This document shows, piece by piece, positions 50,572 to 58,252 of a DNA stretch of 64,000 bases (positions are counted from its first letter, which is position 1; each line of letters begins with the position of its first letter). Under the pieces are notes generated by a model. It had not been told where the DNA came from, ran no database searches, and worked only from the letters and a program-made list of their open reading frames with translations. This stretch comes from Limnohabitans sp. Rim8 (GTDB lineage Bacteria > Pseudomonadota > Gammaproteobacteria > Burkholderiales > Burkholderiaceae_C). The stretch lies in contig NZ_CAMDLM010000001.1 of NCBI RefSeq assembly GCF_945901735.1, forward strand, positions 62,001-126,000, in the 5' to 3' direction. The translations under genes and the position numbers were made by a program.

Positions 50572-50587
50572 GCCGGTCCCAACCGGC
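50572..50587 (+). promoter_or_regulatory. Leader hairpin GCCGGT-CCCA-ACCGGC before dctP
   Basis: A 6-bp perfect stem with a 4-nt loop, ending 16 nt before the dctP ATG and just 5' of its GGAG ribosome binding site (near 50592). It may stabilise the leader or modulate translation; no U-tract, so not a terminator. Confidence 0.4.
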
Positions 50588-50603
50588 TGATGGAGACAAC
50601 GTA

Positions 50604-51635
50604 ATGATCGCATCATCACTGACCCGTCGCAGCGGCCTCATAGCTGCAGTTTTAGTTGCCTTTCTTGCAGCCTGGCCCGGCTCTGAGGCGCTCGCACAGG
50701 CCAAATCGGTACGCTTGTCCTTCCACTGGGGAGTTGACCATGAGAGCGCGATCATGGCGACAAAGTTCGCCGACGAGGTCAACAAGGCGGCGGCGGGCCA
50801 ATTCAAAATCGACGTCTTCCCCAGTGGTCAGTTATTCTCGATTCGACAGATCAGCGGCGCGCTATCTGCTGGCTCGGTCGAGATTGGTGGTGTCGTGACC
50901 CATAACCAGTTCTCGGCCATTGATAACGACTGGAACATGGTCCAGATCCCGGGCATCTGGAGGGGCATCGAGCATCAGCGGGACTTCTTTTCTAAGACCC
51001 CAGAAGGTAAGGCCCTGCGTGAGCGGATCCTCAAAAAAGCCAACCTGGTGCACCTCGCCTATGTGCCGGTCGGGCCCTACGTCACTTTCAGCAAATCCAA
51101 CGACATGAGCACCGTCGAGAAAATGCGCGGACTCAAGGCTCGCTCTCTTGCAGCGAGCGAGAGGCCCGGTTTTGCCGCGCGCAAGATGAGCGTGGTTTCA
51201 CTGTCGACCGAGGAGGTCTACACCGCCCTGCAGAGCGGCATGATCGATACCTTGTCCACCGTGCCCACCGCCGTTAAAGCCTATGCATGGTGGGACCACC
51301 TCAAAACAGCACAGCTACCCTACGCGGTTTACGCCGATTCCGAGTTGATGGCCAATGGCACTTGGTTTAACAGCCTACCCGCCAACGTCCAGAAGATCAT
51401 GCTGGAGGTCGGCGCCCGAATCAGCAAGGAGGCCACTGACCGCACGATGGCGGGGAATGCCGCGGCTCTGAAGGAAATGGTCGAAAAGCACGGCGGGAAA
51501 ATCACCACTTTGTCCGGCCCTGCTCTCGAGGCCTTCGATAAGCTCGACCGTGAACAGACCCAACCCGCGCTTGCAAAGATGATGTCTAAGGAAATCTTTG
51601 ACGCGGCCATTCGCTTCACATCGACCGGCAAGTAA
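50604..51635 (+). CDS. dctP: TRAP transporter solute-binding protein, DctP type
   Basis: A 343-residue periplasmic receptor of the DctP family (PF03480). A signal peptide of about 32 residues ends SEALAQ. The mature part starts SVRLSFHWGVDHESAIMA, has DVFPSGQLFSIRQISGALSA, and the conserved MRGLKARSLAASERPGF with the Arg that binds the substrate carboxylate (or sulfonate). EEVYTALQSGMIDTLSTVPT follows. ATG 50604 with GGAG upstream. It feeds the DctQM permease encoded next. A 134-bp gap to dctQ contains a CGGTT/AACCG dyad (51647-51667) but no gene. Its substrate is the key to the island's pathway. Confidence 0.92.
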   Translation: MIASSLTRRSGLIAAVLVAFLAAWPGSEALAQAKSVRLSFHWGVDHESAIMATKFADEVNKAAAGQFKIDVFPSGQLFSIRQISGALSAGSVEIGGVVTHNQFSAIDNDWNMVQIPGIWRGIEHQRDFFSKTPEGKALRERILKKANLVHLAYVPVGPYVTFSKSNDMSTVEKMRGLKARSLAASERPGFAARKMSVVSLSTEEVYTALQSGMIDTLSTVPTAVKAYAWWDHLKTAQLPYAVYADSELMANGTWFNSLPANVQKIMLEVGARISKEATDRTMAGNAAALKEMVEKHGGKITTLSGPALEAFDKLDREQTQPALAKMMSKEIFDAAIRFTSTGK

Positions 51636-51769
51636 TCGTATGATCGGTTTCCTTGCGTGAACCGAAACATCGCCAGTTTCGACCTCGGTTTCCGACGTGT
51701 TCGAAGCGAGAAACTAGCCGCTAGGGCTCGCCCCCGCCAAGAGACGATGGTCCTTCAGAGGAGCGCAAT

Positions 51770-52291
51770 TTGACGAAGCTTTATCATCATTATCGGCGGT
51801 TCAATGATGGACTAGAACGTGTGCTGCTTGCGCTGGCCAGTTTCATCGTGGCGATTGTCGTGCTGCTGCCTTTTGCCAGCTTCACGGTACGCGCGCTGAC
51901 CGGCGAGGGCTATTCGTTCCTCGTTGAAACCGCGCCACAACTCGTTCCCTGGATGGTGTTCCCGGTACTCGGCATTTTGTTACGTCGTGATTCACACATT
52001 GCGGTGGATGTGCTGCCTCATTTTCTGAGCGGTGCAAGGCTGCGCACGCTGCGCATCGTTGTTCTGGTGATCTGCCTGATCGTCACGCTGATGATTGGCA
52101 TCTTCGGTATTTCCACCACTAGTTTTTACGCAAAACTCGGTCAACTTTCCACCACTGAGATCGAATTCCCACTTTGGTACCTTTACGTGTCCTACCCGGT
52201 CGGCTTTCTGCTTGCGGCCAATTTCTGCCTTGAGAGCCTGATGGGCGAATGGTGCGGTGAACGGGTTCGGGTCGCAGGGGAGCAGCTATGA
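51770..52291 (+). CDS. dctQ: TRAP transporter small permease, DctQ type
   Basis: A 173-residue protein with four TM segments (VLLALASFIVAIVVLLPFAS; LVPWMVFPVLGILLRRDSHI; IVVLVICLIVTLMIGIFGIS; LWYLYVSYPVGFLLAANFCL). RRDSHIAVDVL matches the conserved loop of DctQ proteins after TM2. The start is TTG 51770, supported by AGAGGAG eight bases upstream; no ATG fits. It overlaps dctM by ATGA (52288-52291). Confidence 0.88.
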   Translation: MTKLYHHYRRFNDGLERVLLALASFIVAIVVLLPFASFTVRALTGEGYSFLVETAPQLVPWMVFPVLGILLRRDSHIAVDVLPHFLSGARLRTLRIVVLVICLIVTLMIGIFGISTTSFYAKLGQLSTTEIEFPLWYLYVSYPVGFLLAANFCLESLMGEWCGERVRVAGEQL

Positions 52292-53550
52292 CCGGCTACA
52301 TTCTGCTTGCCATTCTGGCAATGGCACTCTCGGTGCCGCTTTTCTTGGTATTCGGCGCGGGCTCGGCGGCCATCGCTTTCGACGTGCTGGGGCTACCCTT
52401 GCACACCCTGATGCAGGTCTCATTTGATGCAATGACCAAGCAGGTTTTGGTTTCCATCCCGATCTTCATCTTTGCCGGCGCCGTGATGCTTCATGGGGGC
52501 TCGGCTCGGCGACTGGTCGACCTTGGCATGGCTATGGTCGGTCACCTGCCTGGGGGTATGGCGGTTGCGCTGATACTTGCGATCGGCATCTTCAGCGCAA
52601 TATCCGGATCTATTCTTGCTTCGATCGTGGCGATCGGCTCGGTCATGATGCCACCGATGATCGAGAAGGGCTATCCCAAGCCATTTGTCGTGGTGCTGAC
52701 TGCCTCTGCCGCGCTGATCGATGCACTGATTCCACCGAGCAACACGGCGATCATTTTCAGCGCTATCACCCATGTCCCGGTTTCAAAAACCTTCGCAGCG
52801 GGCGTCTTTCCAGGTCTGGTGCTGATGGGGTTGCTGCTCGTTTACTCGATGTGGTATTGCCGGCACATTCCGCGCTCGCCGGTTTCGCCATGGGGCGTTA
52901 GGGTACGTGCGCTTATTGCGGCAGGGCCGGCGCTCCTCTTGCCGGTACTGATCTTGGGCGGGCTTTATCAGGGTTTCATGACGCCGGCCGAATCGGCATC
53001 CGTAGCAAGCATTTACGCGATTTTGCTCGGACGACTTATTTATCGGGAACTAACCTGGCAGGGCTTCAAGCGATCGCTTAGGGCCACGGCCGAGACCACC
53101 ACCGCAATTTTTGCGATCATCGCGATGGCCGTCTATTTTTCTATCATCCTCACCTACACCAAGACGCCCCAATCCATCATTGCGTTCTTCGTCGAGTACA
53201 ACATTGGCCCGCTTAGTTTCATGTTGCTCGCTGGCCTCACTTTTCTGATTCTGGGCACCTTCCTCGAGGTGGTGCCGGTCTTCTACCTGACCGTTCCGAT
53301 CTTCTACCCGCTCTGTTTGGCGATGAAAATCGACCCGCTCCAGTTTTACGTGTACATGGTCGGGCTGGTCGGGTTGGGCATGCTGACACCCCCCGTCTGT
53401 GTCGGGCTCTATACCGCTTCGGCCGTGATTCGCGAACCCCCCAGCCGTGCGTTCCGGGCGGTACCGGGCTTCATGCTGGTAGGTCTCGTCTACGCGGGCA
53501 TTGTGCTGGCATTTCCGTGGCTCTCCGTCTGGCTGCCCGGGTTCATGTAA
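52288..53550 (+). CDS. dctM: TRAP transporter large permease, DctM type
   Basis: A 420-residue inner-membrane protein with about 12 hydrophobic segments, the Na+-coupled translocation subunit. Landmarks: VSIPIFIFAGAVMLHGGSAR, GSVMMPPMIEKGYPKPFVVV, IDALIPPSNTAIIFSAITH, AESASVASIYAILLGRLIYR, and YMVGLVGLGMLTPPVCVGLY near the end, all standard in DctM. ATG 52288 overlaps dctQ. The last 34 bases overlap the predicted start of an unknown permease gene. Confidence 0.93.
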   Translation: MTGYILLAILAMALSVPLFLVFGAGSAAIAFDVLGLPLHTLMQVSFDAMTKQVLVSIPIFIFAGAVMLHGGSARRLVDLGMAMVGHLPGGMAVALILAIGIFSAISGSILASIVAIGSVMMPPMIEKGYPKPFVVVLTASAALIDALIPPSNTAIIFSAITHVPVSKTFAAGVFPGLVLMGLLLVYSMWYCRHIPRSPVSPWGVRVRALIAAGPALLLPVLILGGLYQGFMTPAESASVASIYAILLGRLIYRELTWQGFKRSLRATAETTTAIFAIIAMAVYFSIILTYTKTPQSIIAFFVEYNIGPLSFMLLAGLTFLILGTFLEVVPVFYLTVPIFYPLCLAMKIDPLQFYVYMVGLVGLGMLTPPVCVGLYTASAVIREPPSRAFRAVPGFMLVGLVYAGIVLAFPWLSVWLPGFM

Positions 53551-54851
53551 TATCCGGATGGCTTTTCATAGCCATCTGGCTAACGACGCTGATCCATCTG
53601 CTCGCAGGGCTCAACACGCCTGGCCTCTTCGGCGCATTGATGCTGGGCATACTGATGGCGATGGCCTTCCCAATGGCCAGTCGTCACATCCAGATTCTGT
53701 TCGGCTTGATCTCGCTGGCCACCATCGCCGTGATCCTGCGTTCGGGTAATACGGAAACGATCATCTCCAGCCTTGCGTCAGCGGCCGTCATCGCGGCCTT
53801 TCTTCCCACGCTGATCGTGATCCGGGTGGCCGTTGAGTCCAGCCCGACAATTCCACGCATCCGCGAGCGGATCTCAGACATGGATCGGTCCGAGCGAATG
53901 GCTTGGATGACCAGCGGCGCGCACCTGTTGGGGTCCATTGTCACGTTGGGATACGTGTCCGTCCAGCGACCGATGCTGCCTTGCGAGCTCGAGCCCGACG
54001 AGGCCTTGCGGCTCGCTGAGTGCGGGACGCGCGGTCTGGGACTTGCCGTGGTGTGGTCACCGTTTTTCGTCGCGACCGCTGTTGCGAGCCAACTCGTGCC
54101 AGGCGTGCCGGCATGGCAGATGATCGCAATCGGTCTGGGTCTGGCCGCAATCGGAGGGCTAACTGCTCACCTCATGTTTAATCGAAGCCTTGCTGTGAAG
54201 GGTATCGTGCGAGCGCTGAAGCGGCTGCTGCCCACCGTTCCCCCGACGTTGATTCTTGTAGGCAGCGTTGCAGTCTGCAGTTCAATTACGGGCTGGAGCG
54301 GACTGCAATCGGTTGTACTGATGGTGCCCCTGCTGTGCATTGGTTTTCTGCTGTGGCGCGCGCCTCTTCGCTTGGGTGAAGCCATGGGCAGGATCGTCGA
54401 AGGCTCTGGGAAAATGGGCGATGAGTTGCTGATTATGACGGGCTCGATGGTATTTGCGGGGTCGATCGCGGGTGCTCAGCTGCCTGATGAGCTGCGACAG
54501 ATCCTGCTGGGTCTGACCGAATGGCCTAGCCTGCTGATTCTCGCTGAGGTCACCACGATCGTCGTGCTGGGTGCGATCGGCGTCCATCCGATGGTCACGG
54601 CTTCGATCCTGATTCCCGCGACCCTGCTGCTCGAGGCGCCGATCGCCGCGCCGATTCTTGCGCATATCGTCGTGCTTGCTTGGGCCTTGAACAGCACCAC
54701 TTCGGCCTGGACCCTGCCGGTCGTCGTGACTTCGAACGTATTCGGGTTGCCGTTGCGCTCGCTGGTGCTGGGTCGCAACATTTTTTTCATCCTGATTTTC
54801 GGACCGATTGCATGTGCTGCGCTGGGCATACTGAACCGCCTGCTGACCTGA
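53517..54851 (+). CDS. Uncharacterised polytopic membrane protein in the TRAP operon
   Basis: A 444-residue, strongly hydrophobic protein with about 11-12 TM stretches. The first parts are GWLFIAIWLTTLIHLLAGLN and GALMLGILMAMAFPMAS; later LPTVPPTLILVGSVAVCSSI, TEWPSLLILAEVTTIVVLGA with GVHPMVTASILIPATLL, and LAWALNSTTSAWTLPVVVTS. The two GxHP/NSTTS-type re-entrant-like turns recall the ion-transporter superfamily (DctM, CitM, ArsB), but I cannot assign a family. GTG 53517 is taken as the start because the frame overlaps dctM there; a later start is possible. It probably exports a product or imports a related acid. Confidence 0.65.
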   Translation: MALRLAARVHVISGWLFIAIWLTTLIHLLAGLNTPGLFGALMLGILMAMAFPMASRHIQILFGLISLATIAVILRSGNTETIISSLASAAVIAAFLPTLIVIRVAVESSPTIPRIRERISDMDRSERMAWMTSGAHLLGSIVTLGYVSVQRPMLPCELEPDEALRLAECGTRGLGLAVVWSPFFVATAVASQLVPGVPAWQMIAIGLGLAAIGGLTAHLMFNRSLAVKGIVRALKRLLPTVPPTLILVGSVAVCSSITGWSGLQSVVLMVPLLCIGFLLWRAPLRLGEAMGRIVEGSGKMGDELLIMTGSMVFAGSIAGAQLPDELRQILLGLTEWPSLLILAEVTTIVVLGAIGVHPMVTASILIPATLLLEAPIAAPILAHIVVLAWALNSTTSAWTLPVVVTSNVFGLPLRSLVLGRNIFFILIFGPIACAALGILNRLLT

Positions 54852-55092
54852 ATCGATACGACGTATGCTCCGCGGCTGATCACTGACGACTAAGAACACC
54901 CCACTAACCTGTGTTTAAAAATGAAAATATCAGGCGGATTCAAGGCTGACTGTCAATGCCTTGCACTTGAGTTTGTACACACCCATCCCAACACCAAAGC
55001 GGGTACGTCAGCGATTGAGTTTGCAATGAAGTCAGTTAAACTGCTTTTCCATCCAACTCAGATTTGACCAACATTTAGCTCAGGTCACCACA
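54852..55092. other. 241-bp gap before the SucCD-like pair with a small possible ORF
   Basis: The stretch is AT-richer than its surroundings. A 48-codon frame (54921-55067, plus) starts MKISGGFKADCQCLALEFVH and ends FHPTQI; it lacks a clear ribosome binding site and I do not recognise it. The gap may contain the promoter of the SucCD-like genes, as the run TTTAAAAATGAAAATAT is promoter-like, but no pair with good spacing stood out. Confidence 0.35.
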
Positions 55093-56328
55093 ATGCGTTT
55101 GCTTGAAGATAAATCCAAAGCGCTGCTCAAGCAGGCCGGCCTACCTGTCCCGCGTGGTGAGCTCGCACGATCAGCCGATGAGGCAAGCCGCCTTGCGCAA
55201 ACGCTCGCGGGACCCGAAGAGCGTGTGGCGATCAAGGCACTGGTCGCCGCGGGGCGTCGCGGGAAGGCTGGCGCAGTAGCCGTCTGCAAGCCGGCCGAAG
55301 CAGCCGAAGTGGCCGCCAGAATTCTGTCCCTGACACTGGATCACAAACAGGTGGAGCAGCTCTATGTCGAGGAGGCCATCGACATCGCCGATGAATACTA
55401 TCTGGCCTTTGCCTTTGGCGATCTCGGACCACGGGTAGTGGCGTCACTCAGGGGTGGGGTCGACATCGAAGCGGTTGCGCATGAATCCCCAAAAGCCCTG
55501 GTCAACCATGACATCGATCCGGTAGAGGGGCTACGCAGCTGGCAGGCTGCAGCCTTGTGGGATCAGGCCGGTGCGCCATCGGATCAGATCCCGGGACTCA
55601 GTGCGCTGACTGTCAGACTGTATGCTGCGTTTCGTGACAATGACTCACAGATGCTAGAAATCAATCCCCTGGTGAGAACCACGCAGGGCGACTGGGCTGT
55701 CGTAGGCACGATGATGGAGGTCGATGACAATGCCCTCTTCAGACACCCTGCCTGGCAAGCTCAGGCCGATGAAACAGCCGGCCCGGGCGGTCGGCCACTG
55801 ACACTGGGCGAACGACAGGTGGAAGAGGCCAACAAGCGGTATGCGGGCGGCGCAACTCGCTATATCGAGCTCGACGGCGAGATCGGACTGCTGGTCTCGG
55901 GGGGCGGGGCGAGCCTCTACCAGCACGACCTGATCCTGCACTACGGTGGACGGCCCGCCAACCACACTGATTTCAGCCCGACCCCCACACCAGACAAGCA
56001 AGTCGCCACCCTCGAGGCCATCCTAGATCGCCCACAGGTCAGGGGGCTGCTTGTGGGCTGCAATTTCCTGCAACTCGCGCGCTGCGACATCATGATGCAG
56101 GCCCTAGAAATCGTCCTCGAACGTCGGTCTGTCGATACCCGCAAGTTTCCGATCGTGGTTCGGCTCTTCGGGCCTTACGAGCCTGAGGCGCGCGCCATTG
56201 CGGCACGCTTTCCCGGCATCAATTACCTGCCCCCCGGAGCGAGCCTCGCCGAGGCGTGTGAGGCCATCGTCAACGCGGTTCGTCAACGCGACGGCCCATC
56301 CTCTTCATCTCGGGAGCACAAGACATGA
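55093..56328 (+). CDS. SucC-like acyl-CoA ligase beta subunit (ATP-grasp)
   Basis: A 411-residue SucC/MtkA-type subunit. It opens MRLLEDKSKALLKQAGLPVP, the ATP-grasp loop is AIKALVAAGRRGKAGAVAVC, LYVEEAIDIADEYYLAF follows, and SQMLEINPLVRT carries the metal site. The C-terminal half (LLVSGGGASLYQHDLILHYG) is more diverged than in true SucC, in which this region reads [12 protein letters not shown]. With the SucD-like partner it forms a ligase for a dicarboxylate or similar acid, such as malate-CoA ligase MtkAB, but the substrate is not readable. Overlaps the next gene by ATGA (56325-56328). Confidence 0.88.
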   Translation: MRLLEDKSKALLKQAGLPVPRGELARSADEASRLAQTLAGPEERVAIKALVAAGRRGKAGAVAVCKPAEAAEVAARILSLTLDHKQVEQLYVEEAIDIADEYYLAFAFGDLGPRVVASLRGGVDIEAVAHESPKALVNHDIDPVEGLRSWQAAALWDQAGAPSDQIPGLSALTVRLYAAFRDNDSQMLEINPLVRTTQGDWAVVGTMMEVDDNALFRHPAWQAQADETAGPGGRPLTLGERQVEEANKRYAGGATRYIELDGEIGLLVSGGGASLYQHDLILHYGGRPANHTDFSPTPTPDKQVATLEAILDRPQVRGLLVGCNFLQLARCDIMMQALEIVLERRSVDTRKFPIVVRLFGPYEPEARAIAARFPGINYLPPGASLAEACEAIVNAVRQRDGPSSSSREHKT

Positions 56329-57218
56329 GTATCCTGATCGATCGATACACCCGAGTGCTGATCCAGGGCGCCACCGGCTCGCAAGCTCGTTTCGACATCA
56401 AGTACTGCCTAGAATACGGCACGAAAATCGTGGCGGGCGTCACACCTGGCCGAGGCGGCGAGCATGTTGAGGGCGTACCGATCTTCAATACCGTAGATGC
56501 AGCAGTTCGGGCTACAGGCGCCAATGCCAGCGCCATCTATGTGCCGGCCCGGGCGGTCGGCGAGGCTATCGACGAGGCCCTCGATTCAGGGATCGGCATG
56601 CTCCTCTCGCTAGCGGAAAACGTACCTCGTCACGACGCCGCTCGCACGGTCGCACGGGTCCGGCGCGCCGGCGCTCATCTTGTGGGCTTCAACACCAACG
56701 GTCTAATTTCACCAGGCCAATGCAAGATGGGCGGCATTGGGGGGGACCGAACCGACGCAATCTACGCTTCTGGACGAATCGGCGTGTGTTCGCGATCAGG
56801 GGGGATGTCGGCCGAAATCAGCTACACACTGAAGCAAGCAGGACTGGGCGTTTCGACCGCTGTCTCGATGGGCGGTGACCCGATTGTCGGTCTTCGTCTG
56901 GTGGAGGTCCTGCGCATGTTCGAGGCAGACCCGGAAACGGATGCATCGGTGATCTACGCTGAGCCGGGGGGTACGCATGAGGCCGAGGTCGCCGAAGCGG
57001 TGCGCAGTGGACAGTTGCGAAAACCCATCGTGGCGATCGTCGTTGGCGTGTTTCAGGAGCGTTATCCGCGCGGCGCCTCATTCGGTCACGTTGCGGCGAT
57101 GATCCAGTCGGATGCCGACAGCGCGAGCGCCAAGCGGCAATTGCTCGAACAATCCGGGATCAAGGTCGCGACACTCCTGGACGAGATTCCAGATCTGATC
57201 ACGAGGGCACGAAGTTAG
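56325..57218 (+). CDS. SucD-like acyl-CoA ligase alpha subunit
   Basis: A 297-residue SucD/MtkB-type subunit. The CoA-binding part reads [20 protein letters not shown], then [40 protein letters not shown] is the ligase domain, and the expected phosphohistidine is H255 in SFGHVAAMI (SucD has GHAGA). It would pair with the SucC-like subunit to attach CoA to an acid. The TCA-cycle sucC at 1-976 is separate and native, so this is an extra, probably pathway-specific copy. It is convergent with the amidohydrolase gene 74 bp away; the gap has only a weak GCTCGCC/GAGCGGGC dyad. Confidence 0.9.
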   Translation: MSILIDRYTRVLIQGATGSQARFDIKYCLEYGTKIVAGVTPGRGGEHVEGVPIFNTVDAAVRATGANASAIYVPARAVGEAIDEALDSGIGMLLSLAENVPRHDAARTVARVRRAGAHLVGFNTNGLISPGQCKMGGIGGDRTDAIYASGRIGVCSRSGGMSAEISYTLKQAGLGVSTAVSMGGDPIVGLRLVEVLRMFEADPETDASVIYAEPGGTHEAEVAEAVRSGQLRKPIVAIVVGVFQERYPRGASFGHVAAMIQSDADSASAKRQLLEQSGIKVATLLDEIPDLITRARS

Positions 57219-57292
57219 TGCGAAGTATTACCGTGCGGGAGCTTGGGTCAATCCCCTTTGCTCGCCTGAGCGGGCAGCCGTTTTGAGTGCAC

Positions 57293-58246
57293 TCAGAGCC
57301 GATAGACCCGTCGGGCTGTCCCGCAAAAGAGCGCTGTGCGCTCAGCATTCGAGGCACCCCGCGTAAGTGCATCATAGGACTGCCACAATCGAGCATAGTC
57401 CGACATCAGGCGGTCCACCGGGAAATTGGACGCGAACATTGCCCGTTCCGCGCCAAAGCACTCGATCGGTTCTATGACATAAGGCTTCAGCCGATCAACC
57501 GTCCAGCCAATGTCGGCCATTCCGTAGCCCGAAAGCTTGATAACCACATTGGGACAGGCTGCGAGTGTACGCAGTCCCTTTCGCCAGCCCGCCAGGCCAT
57601 CTCGGTCACGCTCGACCGGCATGCCGGCATGATCGACGATGAAGGTAATCGAGTCGTGCCGGGCTGCCAGCGCTGCGAGTGAGTCCATCTGATGCCAGTA
57701 TATCTGAGCGTCGAAGCTCCAACCGTAGCGCCTCAAGGCACCAATTCGATCCCGCCAACCAGCGTCCGCCAGGAAATCGTGCACTGCACGATTGAGCCTG
57801 GGATTCGGATGACGGTTCAGCACCTGCCGGATACCACGCATACGGCTCGAAGCCTGTGCGTGCGCATCGAGCAACGCGTCTAGGGAAGGCGCGCTAAAGT
57901 CTGCCCACGCCACGATGCCCGAAGGCAATCCTCGCGCGTTAACCGGATCGGATGCGAGCGCATCAAGCCATCGCGTCTCTGCCACTGGATCGGACGGGTC
58001 GATGTTGGCCTGGACATGAACCGAGCCGAGCATCCGCCAGGCACCACTAAGACCTGCCCGTCCAGACGGCGGGCCCCCTTCGAGCCCAGCGACGTCCTGC
58101 ATAAGTTCGGCAAGCGTATAACTTCGACGCAAGGCCGACCAGTCGCCCCAGCCACGATCGTGATCGGCTTCAGCCAACCAGGGGTAATGATGACGGTCGA
58201 GGTCCCAGAGGTGATGATGGGGGTCAATGAAATCCACTGGGCACAA
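57293..58246 (-). CDS. Amidohydrolase family 2 protein (COG3618, lactonase-like)
   Basis: A 317-residue TIM-barrel metal hydrolase (PF04909). DFIDPHHHLWDLDRHHYPWL at the N-terminus has the HxH metal motif. RGIRQVLNRHPNPRLN, the central FIVDHAGMP with the metal His, VVIKLSGYGM and the late FASNFPVDRL with the catalytic Asp/Pro loop all fit the COG3618 group. That group includes L-fuconolactonase, 4-sulfomuconolactonase and 2-pyrone-4,6-dicarboxylate lactonase. A lactone is thus a likely intermediate. The start is uncertain: TTG 58246 or GTG 58237. It follows the second carboxyltransferase by 6 bp on the same strand. Confidence 0.88.
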   Translation of the reverse strand: MCPVDFIDPHHHLWDLDRHHYPWLAEADHDRGWGDWSALRRSYTLAELMQDVAGLEGGPPSGRAGLSGAWRMLGSVHVQANIDPSDPVAETRWLDALASDPVNARGLPSGIVAWADFSAPSLDALLDAHAQASSRMRGIRQVLNRHPNPRLNRAVHDFLADAGWRDRIGALRRYGWSFDAQIYWHQMDSLAALAARHDSITFIVDHAGMPVERDRDGLAGWRKGLRTLAACPNVVIKLSGYGMADIGWTVDRLKPYVIEPIECFGAERAMFASNFPVDRLMSDYARLWQSYDALTRGASNAERTALFCGTARRVYRL

Positions 58247-58252
58247 TCCGGC

